The notes under the pieces: model-generated | What the model saw: only the letters and a program-made list of their open reading frames with translations | Database searches by the model: none | What the model was told of the DNA's origin: nothing | Translations under genes and position numbers: made by a program | Part shown: positions 42,235 through 50,169 of the stretch, piece after piece | Layout of the letters: each line of letters begins with the position of its first letter | Position numbering within the stretch: the stretch's first letter is position 1 | Origin: Janthinobacterium sp. 61 | Lineage (GTDB): Bacteria; Pseudomonadota; Gammaproteobacteria; Burkholderiales; Burkholderiaceae_D | DNA: 64,000 nt | Assembly (NCBI RefSeq): GCF_002846335.1 | Contig: NZ_PJMQ01000001.1 | Span: 3,472,001 to 3,536,000, forward strand | Direction of reading: 5' to 3'

Positions 42235-42267
42235 TTTTGTCTCCTGAGTGGTTTTTTAAAAAACTTT

Positions 42268-42296
42268 ATTATTTGTCTACTTGGATATTGTGCCAA
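42268..42296 (-). promoter_or_regulatory. Predicted sigma70 promoter of dctPQM
   Basis: On the minus strand TTGGCA (42296-42291), a 17-bp spacer and AATAAT (42273-42268), each one mismatch from consensus. Transcription would start near 42261, 27 bp upstream of the dctP ATG. Confidence 0.65.
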
Positions 42297-42306
42297 AGAA
42301 ACAGCC

Positions 42307-42336
42307 CCGGCTATTGTGGTTAACCACAATAGCCGG
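42307..42336. promoter_or_regulatory. 30-bp perfect palindrome, probable DctR operator
   Basis: Arms CCGGCTATTGTGGTT and AACCACAATAGCCGG match without a gap. The centre is about 60 bp upstream of the predicted dctP start point, the usual spot for an activator, and the right end is 28 bp before the dctS ATG. FixJ-type regulators bind such symmetric sites; assignment to DctR is inferred. Confidence 0.75.
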
Positions 42337-42364
42337 CTCCCGATAAGCCGCTACCCTGCCAGCC

Positions 42365-44377
42365 ATGCCGACTCCCCCCACCCTTGCGCGCCGCTTCAAG
42401 CTATCGAGCCCGATGCGCTGGCTGCTGCCCGTCATCCTGCTGCTGCTGTTCCTGTCCATCCTGTTCTGGCTACCCTGGCAGGCGCGCCAGATGGAAAGCA
42501 ACGAGCGCCAGGAGCAATTGATCGCCGATACCCTGTGGGTGGAGCAAACCATCCGCTTCCAGCTGGCGCGCAACGAGGAAAGCCTGTTCAACCTGGGCGT
42601 GGATATCGCCAGCGCCTCGCTGGGCGCGGAAAAAGTGCACGAACGGCTGCAGCAGATGCTGCGCAATGGCCGCGAATTGCAGCGTGTGCTGTGGCTCGAC
42701 ACCAGCGGCAAGGTACTGGCCACCAGCGACAACAGCCTGCCGCATGCCCTGGCGTTTTCCCCGGCCTCGCTGACGGCAGCCGACAATGCGCGCCGCCTGC
42801 ACCGGGGCCAATATGCCCAGCCTTCGCAGCAAAGCGGTTTTCCCGACGCGCCGCCAGGCGCCATGCTGATGGATTACCACCAGCCCCTGTTCGATGGCCA
42901 GCGCTATGTGGGCAGCCTGGTGGCAACCTACCAGATCAGCAGCCTGCTCGATGAAATGGTGCCGTGGTGGTTCGCCCAGGATAACCAGATTTCGCTGATC
43001 GACCGCGACGACAAGGTGCTGGCGCGGCGCGCCGCCGCCGGTCCCGGTCACGGCGTGTACACGCACAAGCGCGCGCTCGACGTGCCCGGTGCCACCATCA
43101 TCCTGTTTACAGACAGCGTGAAAAGCCAGCCCAAGCTGCTGCCCAATTTACTGGTCGGCTCCGTCATCGCCCTGTCGCTGGGTTTGCTGTGGAGCTTGCT
43201 TGCCCTGTGGCGGCATATTTCGCGCCGCCTGGTGGCCGAAGGGGCGCTGCGCCAGCAGATGCTGTTCCGCACGGCGATGGAAAACTCGCTGGTGACAGGC
43301 ATGCGCGCGCGCGATCTGGAAGGCCGCGTCACGTATGTGAATCCAGCGTTCTGCCAGATCGTCGGTTATCCGGCCGAGGAAATCCTGGGCCGCCTGCCGC
43401 CCATGCCCTACTGGGTGCCGGAAGCACTGGAGGAATACCAGCAGCGCTTCGTCAAGGCGCTGGCCGGCAATCCCACGCCGCAGTTCGAAACCTATTTTCA
43501 GCGCCCGGACGGCACGCGCGTGCCCGTGCTGATCTTCGAAGCGCCACTGGTGGACAAGAACGGCCAGCAGACAGGCTGGATGGGCTCCGTGCTCGACATC
43601 TCGGACCGCAAGCGGGTCGAGGAACTCAATCGCCAGCAGCAGGAAAAGCTGCAAACGAGTTCGCGCCTGGCGACCATGGGCGAACTGGCTTCGATGCTGG
43701 CGCATGAACTGAACCAACCGCTGGCGGCCATCTCCAGCTACACCACGGGCGCGCTGAACCTGATCCGCCGCGCGATCGAGCATGGCGCGCCCGTCGATCC
43801 GAACACCCTGAAGCCGGCGCTGGAGCAGGCCGGCGCACAAGCGCAGCGGGCCGGCCAGATCATCCGCAGCGTGCATGATTTCGTGCGCAAGAGCGAACCG
43901 CAGCGCCAGGATATCGCCATCCGCACGCTGATCGACGGCATCCGCGCGCTGATCGACCTGCAGGCGCGCAAATACTATGTCACCATCCAGGAAGAAATCC
44001 CTGCCGACCTGCCGCTGCTGCGCGCCGATCCCGTGATGATCGAGCAAGTGCTGCTGAACCTGACGCGCAACGCCATCGAGGCCATGCAGGATGCGGCGCC
44101 CGGACGGCGTATCATGCGCCTGCGGGCCAGCCACGATGCGCAGCAAGGCATGGTGACGGTGGACGTGATCGACCATGGCCACGGCATCCCGCAGGACGTG
44201 GCCGAGCGGCTATTCTCACCGTTTTTCTCGACCAAGTCCGAAGGCATGGGCATGGGCCTGAACATCTGCCGCACCGCCATCGAATTTCACGGCGGCGCGC
44301 TGACCTTCAGCGCCAACCCCGCTGGCGGTACTATCTTTACATTCAGCGTGCCGGCTGCGCCGCGCGCGCCGCACTAA
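42365..44377 (+). CDS. dctS: Sensor histidine kinase DctS-like
   Basis: A 670-residue sensor of the DctS type. Domains: membrane span at about 18-40 (LLPVILLLLFLSILFWLP), periplasmic sensor to about 260, second span (VGSVIALSLGLLWSLLAL), a PAS domain about 300-420 (VTYVNPAFCQIVGYPAEEIL), then HisKA with MLAHELNQPLAAISSYTTGA and HATPase boxes NLTRNAIEAM, DHGHGIP and SEGMGMGLNICRTAIEF. It would phosphorylate the FixJ-type regulator encoded 28 bp downstream. Known DctS/DctR of Rhodobacter controls the TRAP dicarboxylate system, and the divergent dctPQM here fits that. Confidence 0.9.
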   Translation: MPTPPTLARRFKLSSPMRWLLPVILLLLFLSILFWLPWQARQMESNERQEQLIADTLWVEQTIRFQLARNEESLFNLGVDIASASLGAEKVHERLQQMLRNGRELQRVLWLDTSGKVLATSDNSLPHALAFSPASLTAADNARRLHRGQYAQPSQQSGFPDAPPGAMLMDYHQPLFDGQRYVGSLVATYQISSLLDEMVPWWFAQDNQISLIDRDDKVLARRAAAGPGHGVYTHKRALDVPGATIILFTDSVKSQPKLLPNLLVGSVIALSLGLLWSLLALWRHISRRLVAEGALRQQMLFRTAMENSLVTGMRARDLEGRVTYVNPAFCQIVGYPAEEILGRLPPMPYWVPEALEEYQQRFVKALAGNPTPQFETYFQRPDGTRVPVLIFEAPLVDKNGQQTGWMGSVLDISDRKRVEELNRQQQEKLQTSSRLATMGELASMLAHELNQPLAAISSYTTGALNLIRRAIEHGAPVDPNTLKPALEQAGAQAQRAGQIIRSVHDFVRKSEPQRQDIAIRTLIDGIRALIDLQARKYYVTIQEEIPADLPLLRADPVMIEQVLLNLTRNAIEAMQDAAPGRRIMRLRASHDAQQGMVTVDVIDHGHGIPQDVAERLFSPFFSTKSEGMGMGLNICRTAIEFHGGALTFSANPAGGTIFTFSVPAAPRAPH

Positions 44378-44405
44378 GCGACAACAACGACAAGCCGGAG
44401 ACACC

Positions 44406-44990
44406 ATGCTACATATCATTGACGACGAAGAGGTCGTACGCGACTCCCTGTCCTGGCTGGCCGCCTCGCGCAGCATCGACGCGCGCATCTACGCCAGCGC
44501 CCAGCAATTCCTCGATAGCCTTGACGGCAGCTTCGACGCCGCCGGCGACTGCGTGCTGCTCGACGTGCGCATGCCCGACATGAACGGCATCGCCCTGTTC
44601 GACCAGCTGGTCAAGCGCGACCTGACGGCACGCCTGCCCGTGATTTTCCTCACCGGGCACGGCGACGTGCCGATGGCCGTCGACAGCCTGAAACGGGGCG
44701 CCTTCGATTTCTTTGAAAAACCGTTCAACGACAACGACCTGATGGACCGCGTGCAGCAGGGCCTGGCCAACTCGCGCCAGGCAGGCGAGATGGCCGCCGT
44801 GCACGCACGCCTGGCCACACTGTCGACGCGCGAACGCGAAGTGCTGGACCTGATTTTGGCGGGCAAGATGAACAAGGTGGTGGCCGACAAGCTGGGCATC
44901 AGCATGCGTACCGTGGAAGTCCACCGCGCGCATATCTTCGACAAGATGCAGGTCAAGACGGCGGTGGAGCTGGCGGGATTGTTGAAGTAA
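44406..44990 (+). CDS. dctR: FixJ-family response regulator DctR-like
   Basis: A 194-residue two-domain regulator. Receiver: MLHIIDDEEVVRDSLSWL (acidic pair), CVLLDVRMPDMNGIALF (phospho-acceptor D), VIFLTGHGDVPMAVDSLK and FDFFEKPFND. LuxR-type DNA-binding domain: LSTREREVLDLILAGKMNKV, then LGISMRTVEVHRAHIFDKM. CGGAGA precedes the ATG. It should activate dctPQM through the 30-bp palindrome at 42307-42336 (inference from family and position). Confidence 0.9.
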   Translation: MLHIIDDEEVVRDSLSWLAASRSIDARIYASAQQFLDSLDGSFDAAGDCVLLDVRMPDMNGIALFDQLVKRDLTARLPVIFLTGHGDVPMAVDSLKRGAFDFFEKPFNDNDLMDRVQQGLANSRQAGEMAAVHARLATLSTREREVLDLILAGKMNKVVADKLGISMRTVEVHRAHIFDKMQVKTAVELAGLLK

Positions 44991-44999
44991 TGCAGCAAT

Positions 45000-45091
45000 G
45001 TTGGATTACGCGGCGCTTGCGCGCCGCTAATCCAACCTACATTGCAATGTAGGTCGGGTAGGTCGGCTTAGCGCAACGCGCGTAAGTCGAC
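45000..45091. repeat. Cluster of REP-like palindromes
   Basis: Three symmetric units in a row: GTTGGATTA...TAATCCAAC hairpin around GCGGCGC-ttgc-GCGCCGC (45000-45036), the perfect palindrome CCTACATTGCAATGTAGG (45036-45053), and GTCGGCTTA...TAAGTCGAC (45062-45091). The TAGGTCGG(A/C)TTA core recurs at 56040-56111, so this is a dispersed extragenic repeat family. Confidence 0.7.
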
Positions 45092-45120
45092 ACCACCACC
45101 ACCACCACCACCACCATCAC
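45091..45120 (+). repeat. CAC trinucleotide microsatellite
   Basis: Eight CAC triplets, then CAT, CAC, reaching into the last codons of the ferric-reductase gene. On the coding minus strand the repeat reads TGG after the stop. A possible slippage site. Confidence 0.7.
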
Positions 45121-45944
45121 TCATCATGATGCTCATGGTGCTCTTCCACCCCATGCTTCCAGTAGCTGGCCACATGCAGATGCTGCTTCGGCACACCGGC
45201 GTCGATGAAATGCCCGCGCAGGCCCTGCACCTGCGCATGCTCGCACGCCACCCACACATAACCGTCGCCATCCTGCGGCAAGGCGACTTGCGCCAACGCT
45301 TGCAGTAGCAGCGGCCCCTTGCGGCCATTGCGCGCCACCCAGCGCACGTCCAGCTGCGCCGCGCAATCGAGCGCGATCTGTTCGCCGTCTTCGACGATTT
45401 CGATCACGGCAATCGCCCGCGCCGTGGCCGGCAGCTGTTCCAGGCGGCGGGCGATGGCCGGCAGGGCCGTCTGGTCTCCCACCAGCACATACCAGTCGAA
45501 GTCAAACGGTACCAGCATCGAGCCGCGCGGGCCGCCCACGCCCAGGGTCTGGCCGGGCGCGGCTTGCGCCGCCCACAGCGATGCAGGTCCGTCGCCATGC
45601 AGCACGAAGTCGATTTCCAGCTCGCGCCGTTCGGCGTCGTAGCGGCGCGGCGTGTAGTTGCGGGCGATGGGACGCGCGCCTTGCGCGTACTGGATCGGGT
45701 TAGCGCCGTTGCCCAGCACGGGAAGCACGGGGGTAGCCTCGCCCGGAGCGGGGAAGAACAGTTTCACGTGATCATCGTGCGCGGGCGAGACAAATCCTTC
45801 CAGGTCGTCGCCGGCCAGGGTGATGCGGCGCATGTGCGGCGTCAGCTGCTCGGTGCGCACGACGGTCAATACGCGCAGTTTCAAGTCGTGGCGCACGCGC
45901 TCGATGGCATGCGGGCGTGGTGTTGCTGATGATGCGGTAGTCAT
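45117..45944 (-). CDS. yqjH: Siderophore-interacting protein / NADPH ferric reductase (YqjH-like)
   Basis: A 275-residue FAD-containing ferric-siderophore reductase of the SIP/ViuB family, cytosolic. FAD-binding: MRRITLAGDDLEGF and RPIARNYTPRRYDAERRELE (RxYTxR). NAD(P)-binding: LVGDQTALPAIARRLEQLP and WVACEHAQVQGLRGHF, ending with HVASYWKHGVEEHHEHHDE. The His/Glu tail may bind metal. It lies 22 bp downstream of the YqjI-like repressor gene on the same strand; in E. coli the two genes are divergent, so the arrangement differs while the pairing holds. Confidence 0.88.
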   Translation of the reverse strand: MTTASSATPRPHAIERVRHDLKLRVLTVVRTEQLTPHMRRITLAGDDLEGFVSPAHDDHVKLFFPAPGEATPVLPVLGNGANPIQYAQGARPIARNYTPRRYDAERRELEIDFVLHGDGPASLWAAQAAPGQTLGVGGPRGSMLVPFDFDWYVLVGDQTALPAIARRLEQLPATARAIAVIEIVEDGEQIALDCAAQLDVRWVARNGRKGPLLLQALAQVALPQDGDGYVWVACEHAQVQGLRGHFIDAGVPKQHLHVASYWKHGVEEHHEHHDE

Positions 45945-45966
45945 TACTTATCCTTGTAAAGTAGGC

Positions 45967-46635
45967 TCAGTGGCCGTCGACGATGGCGTTCGCCGCCTGT
46001 TCCAGCACGGCGGAAACGCGCTCGGCATCCGCTTCGCTCCAGTTGGACTTGTTCAGCAACAGCGCATGCTTGAGGGTGTGCATGGCCTGGTGCACGCGCT
46101 CGGGCAAGGCGTTTTTCGCCTGGACGCGGGCAAACATGTCGAGGCGGGCCAGGATGCCATCCACCTGGGCGCGGTTCTCGTCGAGATAGGCGCGTCCCAG
46201 CTCCGTGATCGTGTAGAGCTTCTTGCCGCTGGCGCTTTCGCCCGACGTGACATAGTCCTGCTCTTCCAGCAGGGTCAAGGTCGGATACACGGCGCCGGGG
46301 CTTGGGGCGTAGGCGCCGCCGCAACGCTCTTCGATGGCCTTGATGATTTCATAGCCGTGGCGGGGACTGATTTCGATCAGCGCCAGTACGATCAGCGGCA
46401 GGTCGCCGCGGCCAAAAACGCGCTCGGCCCGTTCGCCGCGTCCGCCCCGGCCACCGGGGCCGCCATGCCCCATGCCGTCGCCGCGCTCGTCGAAGCCGCG
46501 CGGGCCGCGACCGTGCATGAAGTGCTCATGGCGATGTTCGTGGCGATGTTCGCCGGAATGGTGTTGCTGGCCGCCATGGGCGTGATGATGGTGATGGCCG
46601 CCGTGGCCCTGTTCTGCGTGGTGTGAGTTTCTCAT
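45967..46635 (-). CDS. yqjI: PadR-family metal-responsive repressor (YqjI-like)
   Basis: A 222-residue PadR regulator with an N-terminal extension of about 75 residues packed with His and Gly (for example HGGHHHHHAHGG and HSGEHRHEHRHEHF). The PadR winged helix follows: LIVLALIEISPRHGYEIIKA, PSPGAVYPTLTLLEEQDYV, then a C-terminal dimerisation helix. This is the E. coli YqjI architecture, where nickel binding to the His-rich region relieves repression of the ferric reductase yqjH. Here the reductase gene follows directly in the same operon. A perfect 12-bp inverted repeat upstream is the likely operator. Confidence 0.9.
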   Translation of the reverse strand: MRNSHHAEQGHGGHHHHHAHGGQQHHSGEHRHEHRHEHFMHGRGPRGFDERGDGMGHGGPGGRGGRGERAERVFGRGDLPLIVLALIEISPRHGYEIIKAIEERCGGAYAPSPGAVYPTLTLLEEQDYVTSGESASGKKLYTITELGRAYLDENRAQVDGILARLDMFARVQAKNALPERVHQAMHTLKHALLLNKSNWSEADAERVSAVLEQAANAIVDGH

Positions 46636-46649
46636 GTTTTCTCTTTAAA

Positions 46650-46691
46650 GATATATCGTTAGTAGGTATCTCTATTTTATAACGATATATC
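46650..46691. promoter_or_regulatory. Long inverted repeat, probable YqjI operator
   Basis: GATATATCGTTA (46650-46661) and TAACGATATATC (46680-46691) are exact inverted copies, 18 bp apart; each arm itself holds the palindrome GATATATC. The site lies 15 bp from the yqjI start and 23 bp from the leader ORF on the other strand, so it could control both directions. Confidence 0.75.
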
Positions 46692-46714
46692 GATAAGTCA
46701 AGGAGGAATTTGTT

Positions 46715-46771
46715 ATGCTCGTCTTCTCCCAATCCACATGCCCATGCCATGCCCGACAAAACCATCGCTGA
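46715..46771 (+). CDS. Short leader ORF before the DUF3052-like gene
   Basis: ATG 46715 follows a near-ideal Shine-Dalgarno (AAGGAGGAA, 46700-46708) and encodes the 18-residue MLVFSQSTCPCHARQNHR. Its stop TGA (46769-46771) is four bases before an in-frame ATG (46776) of the next gene, and it overlaps that gene's first ATG in another frame. The CPCH motif could matter if translation is metal- or cysteine-sensitive. Expression is inferred from the ribosome-binding site only. Confidence 0.45.
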   Translation: MLVFSQSTCPCHARQNHR

Positions 46772-47126
46772 AAAAATGTTTGTGAAAAATGCCAAGACCC
46801 TGGACGTGCTCAATGACGGTGGCGAGCATGCGGCCTTGCTGGCGCAGCTGCCGGCGGAGCGACGGGTGAATGAAGGAGAGCGGGCCGACTGGCTATTGCT
46901 GTTCGCGCGCAGCCGCGCGGAACTGGAGCAGCATCTGCCAGTGGCGCAGGCGCGCCTGGCGCCCGGCGGCGCGCTGTGGGTAGCATACCGCAAGGGCGGC
47001 GTGAAGGCAGGCAGCGACATCCACCGCGACGATCTGCGCGCTTTTGCGCAAACGGTGGGACTCGACAGCGTGGCGATGGTCGCCATCGATAATGAGTGGT
47101 CGGCGCTGCGCCTGAAACAGGTTTAA
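46749..47126 (+). CDS. DUF3052-like small protein
   Basis: A 125-residue cytosolic protein starting MPDKTIAEKMFVKNAKTLDV. The segments DWLLLFARSRAELEQHL, RLAPGGALWVAYRKGG and VAMVAIDNEWSALRLKQV resemble the DUF3052 family, whose function is unknown. The first ATG has no ribosome-binding site; the tenth codon, ATG 46776, sits right after the stop of a well-primed leader ORF and may be the true start by re-initiation (116 residues). Divergent from yqjI across the long inverted repeat. Confidence 0.75.
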   Translation: MPDKTIAEKMFVKNAKTLDVLNDGGEHAALLAQLPAERRVNEGERADWLLLFARSRAELEQHLPVAQARLAPGGALWVAYRKGGVKAGSDIHRDDLRAFAQTVGLDSVAMVAIDNEWSALRLKQV

Positions 47127-47145
47127 GCGCAGTTATAAACGCGGG

Positions 47146-48237
47146 TCAAGCGATGCCGTGCAGCGCCAGCGCCCATTCGACGTGCTCGCGCACGATGGCC
47201 GACGGGTGCTCGCGGCGCGACAGCAGGGCCGCGACGATATCGGCCTGGCCCCGGGCCTTGGCGGCCGCGTTGCCCATGCCGACGGCCAGGTTGCGCAGCC
47301 AGCGTTCGTGGCCGATGCGGCGAATCGCGCTGCCTTCCATGCGCCGGTTGAATTCCTCTTCCGTCCAGGCGAACAGTTCCACCATGCCCGCGCTGCCCAG
47401 GCTGTGGCGCTCGTCGAAATCGGGCACCACGGCGCGCTGGGCGAACTTGTTCCACGGGCAGACGGTCTGGCAATCGTCGCAGCCGTACACCTTGTTGCCG
47501 ATCAAGGGCCGCATCTCGACGGGAATGGCGCCCTTCAACTCGATCGTCAGGTAGGAAATGCAGCGGCGCGCGTCGAGCTGGTACGGCCCCAGGATGGCTT
47601 GCGTCGGGCACACCGTGATGCACGCCGAGCACTGGCCGCAACGCGGCGTTTCAGGCGGGTCCACGGGCAGCGGCACGTCGACGAGGATCTCGCCAAGGAA
47701 AAAAAAGGAACCGCCCTGGCGGTTGATCAGCAAGGTATGCTTGCCGCGCCAGCCCAAGCCTCCCTTTTGCGCCAGTTCGACTTCCATCACGGGCGCCGAA
47801 TCGCTGAAGACGCGGTAACCGAACTCGCCGATCTCGCCCTTGATGCGCTCGGCCAGCTGCTGCAGGCGCGAACGCATGACCTTGTGATAGTCGCGGCCCC
47901 GCGCATACACGGAAATCACGGCTGCCGCAGGATCGGCGTCGCGCGCCGCCTCGTGCTCACGCCAGTCGGGCCCCAGCGCCGGCGGCAGATAATTCATGCG
48001 TGCGCTGATGGCGCGCACCGTGCCCGGCACCAGTTCGGCAGGGCGCGCACGCTTCATGCCGTGGCTGGCCATGTAGTCCATTTCGCCGTGGTACCCTGCA
48101 TCGATCCAGGCCTGCAAGGGCGCTTCCATGTGCGACAGATCCACGTCGGCGATGCGCACCTCGGCAAAACCCAGCTCGCGCCCCCACTCTTTAATGGTGC
48201 GCGCCAGGACGGCGAGATCGGTGACGGTGGCGGACAT
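47146..48237 (-). CDS. queG: Epoxyqueuosine reductase QueG
   Basis: Cobalamin- and iron-sulphur-dependent enzyme that makes queuosine from epoxyqueuosine in tRNA. The 363 residues include the conserved FSDSAPVMEVELAQKGGLGW, and two ferredoxin-type clusters: CGQCSACITVCPTQAI and CDDCQTVCPWNKFA with an upstream cysteine (ARRCISY). A C-terminal HEAT-like part follows. Length matches the family. Divergent from tsaE with a 78-bp gap. Confidence 0.95.
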   Translation of the reverse strand: MSATVTDLAVLARTIKEWGRELGFAEVRIADVDLSHMEAPLQAWIDAGYHGEMDYMASHGMKRARPAELVPGTVRAISARMNYLPPALGPDWREHEAARDADPAAAVISVYARGRDYHKVMRSRLQQLAERIKGEIGEFGYRVFSDSAPVMEVELAQKGGLGWRGKHTLLINRQGGSFFFLGEILVDVPLPVDPPETPRCGQCSACITVCPTQAILGPYQLDARRCISYLTIELKGAIPVEMRPLIGNKVYGCDDCQTVCPWNKFAQRAVVPDFDERHSLGSAGMVELFAWTEEEFNRRMEGSAIRRIGHERWLRNLAVGMGNAAAKARGQADIVAALLSRREHPSAIVREHVEWALALHGIA

Positions 48238-48315
48238 AGGGGACTTTACGGAAAACGGCAGGCGCGCGGGCGGTTACAATGACAGCAGCCTCCATTTTAT
48301 GCGATACCGAAGATA

Positions 48316-48804
48316 ATGACCGAACACTTCAAAGCCCACCTCCACGACGAAGCCGGCACCGCCGCGCTGGGCGCCGCGCTGGCGCGCGCGCTGGCGCCCG
48401 GACTGGCGATCTACCTGCACGGCGACCTGGGTGCCGGCAAAACGGCGCTCACGCGCGCCCTGCTGCACGCTGCAGGCCATGCGGGCCACGTCAAAAGCCC
48501 CACCTATACGCTGTCCGAACCCTACGCGGTGCAGCTCGATGGCCAGCCCATTAACGTCATCCACTTCGACCTGTACCGCATGGGCAGTGCCGAGGAATTT
48601 CTCGACGCGGGATTTCGCGAAGACTTCGACGGCCGCAATATCTGCATCGTCGAATGGCCGGAGAAAGCCGAACCGGTGTTGCCGCCGGCTGACCTGAATG
48701 TTTATTTGAGCGTTGCGGGTACAGGACGTGATGTAGAATTGCAAGCGTCTTCTGAATTGGGTCTGTCATGCCTTCACCGTCTCAAATTCGCCCCGAACCT
48801 TTGA
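48316..48804 (+). CDS. tsaE: tRNA threonylcarbamoyladenosine synthesis ATPase TsaE
   Basis: A 162-residue P-loop protein that with TsaB and TsaD makes the t6A37 modification of ANN-decoding tRNAs. Walker A is YLHGDLGAGKTALTRALL; SPTYTLSEPY is the switch region and INVIHFDLYRMGSAEEF the Walker B region; IVEWPEKAEPVLPPADL is a family block. The 3' end overlaps amiC by 37 bp in another frame, the usual tight arrangement. Confidence 0.94.
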   Translation: MTEHFKAHLHDEAGTAALGAALARALAPGLAIYLHGDLGAGKTALTRALLHAAGHAGHVKSPTYTLSEPYAVQLDGQPINVIHFDLYRMGSAEEFLDAGFREDFDGRNICIVEWPEKAEPVLPPADLNVYLSVAGTGRDVELQASSELGLSCLHRLKFAPNL

Positions 48805-50168
48805 TCTCCTCGCCCATCACCCGGCGCACGGTACTCAAGGCCGGCGGCACCCTGCTGTTGTCCGTGTTCGCGCCCATGTCGGCGATGGCGGCGCAAATTC
48901 TCGCCGTACGCGTCTGGCCGGCCGAGGACTACACGCGCGTCACCCTGGAAAACGACAGCATCCTGAAGGCGACCCACTTCATCGTCAAGGACCCGGAACG
49001 GCTGGTGGTCGACATCGAAGGACTGGAACTCAATCCCACCTTGAAGGGCCTGGTGGCGAAGATCCAGTCGAACGATCCGTACATCAAGCAGGTGCGCGTG
49101 GGCCAGAACCGGCCCAACGTCGTGCGCCTGGTGTTCGACCTGAAGGAAGAAGTCACGCCGCAGCTGTTTACCCTGCCGCCGGCCGGCTCCTACAATCACC
49201 GCCTGATCTTCGACCTGTATCCCGTGCGCGAGCCGGACCTGATCGCCCAGATGATCGAAAAGGGCGACTGGTCGAGCGACCCTGCCAAACCGCCAATGGC
49301 CGGCACGCATACGCCGCCCCCCGCGCTGCCCCTGCCCGACAGCGGCAAGCCGCCCGTGGCCGCAGTGGTGCCACCGGTCGCGCCCATCGTGCCGCCCGTA
49401 GCCGATATCCGCCCCGAACAGCGCCCCGAGGCACGCCCATTGCCAGGCCAGAAAGTGGTGCGCATGATTACCATCGCGCTCGACCCAGGCCATGGTGGAG
49501 AAGACCCGGGCGCCATGGGTAGCAGGGGCAGCCGCGAAAAAGACGTGGTGCTGGCCATTGCCAAGCGCCTGAAAACCAAGCTGGAGCTGCAGCCGAACAT
49601 GCGCGTCATGCTCACGCGCGACGCCGATTTCTTTGTCCCGCTGGGCATGCGCGTGGAAAAGGCACGCAAGGTTCAGGCCGACCTGTTCGTCTCGATCCAC
49701 GCCGATGCGTTCATCCAGCCGACGGCGCGCGGCTCGTCCGTCTTCGTACTGTCCGAAAAGGGCGCCACCTCGACTGCCGCGCGCTGGCTGGCCAACAAGG
49801 AAAACCAGGCCGATCTGATCGGCGGCGTGAACGTGAAGAACCACGACAAGCAGCTGGCCAGCGTGCTGCTCGACCTGTCGACGACGGCGCAGATCAATGA
49901 CAGCATGAAGCTGGGCAAGGCCGTGCTGCGCGAAATCGGCGGCATCAACCGCCTGCACAAGGGCTCCGTCGAACAGGCCGGCTTCGCCGTGCTGAAGGCA
50001 CCCGACATCCCCTCCATCCTGATCGAGACGGCTTTCATCTCGAATCCGGAAGAAGAAGCCAAGCTGACCGACAATGGCTACCAGGACCAGATGGCCGACG
50101 CCATCGTCACGGGCATCAAGAATTACTTTGCCAAGAATCCGCCGCTGGCGAAAAGCCGTTTGACCTGA
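48768..50168 (+). CDS. amiC: N-acetylmuramoyl-L-alanine amidase AmiC
   Basis: A 466-residue periplasmic zinc amidase that splits septal peptidoglycan during cell division. A Tat-type signal with twin arginine (ITRRTVLKAGGTLLLSV, cleaved near AMAA) is followed by the AMIN domain (about 45-150), a proline-rich linker (about 175-225) and Amidase_3 with TIALDPGHGGEDPGAMG, SIHADAF and LIETAFISNPEEEAKL carrying the zinc ligands and the catalytic glutamate. Starts inside tsaE. Confidence 0.94.
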   Translation: MPSPSQIRPEPLISSPITRRTVLKAGGTLLLSVFAPMSAMAAQILAVRVWPAEDYTRVTLENDSILKATHFIVKDPERLVVDIEGLELNPTLKGLVAKIQSNDPYIKQVRVGQNRPNVVRLVFDLKEEVTPQLFTLPPAGSYNHRLIFDLYPVREPDLIAQMIEKGDWSSDPAKPPMAGTHTPPPALPLPDSGKPPVAAVVPPVAPIVPPVADIRPEQRPEARPLPGQKVVRMITIALDPGHGGEDPGAMGSRGSREKDVVLAIAKRLKTKLELQPNMRVMLTRDADFFVPLGMRVEKARKVQADLFVSIHADAFIQPTARGSSVFVLSEKGATSTAARWLANKENQADLIGGVNVKNHDKQLASVLLDLSTTAQINDSMKLGKAVLREIGGINRLHKGSVEQAGFAVLKAPDIPSILIETAFISNPEEEAKLTDNGYQDQMADAIVTGIKNYFAKNPPLAKSRLT

Positions 50169-50169
50169 C

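Noticed and set aside
42234..42306. A sigma54 promoter for dctP
   Set aside because: TGGCAC occurs, but the -12 GC element is missing at the right spacing, while a good sigma70 pair is present; the regulator is FixJ-type, not NtrC-type.
45091..45116. His-tag-like extension of the ferric reductase encoded by the CAC repeat
   Set aside because: The repeat lies after the stop, and on the coding strand reads TGG (Trp), not His.
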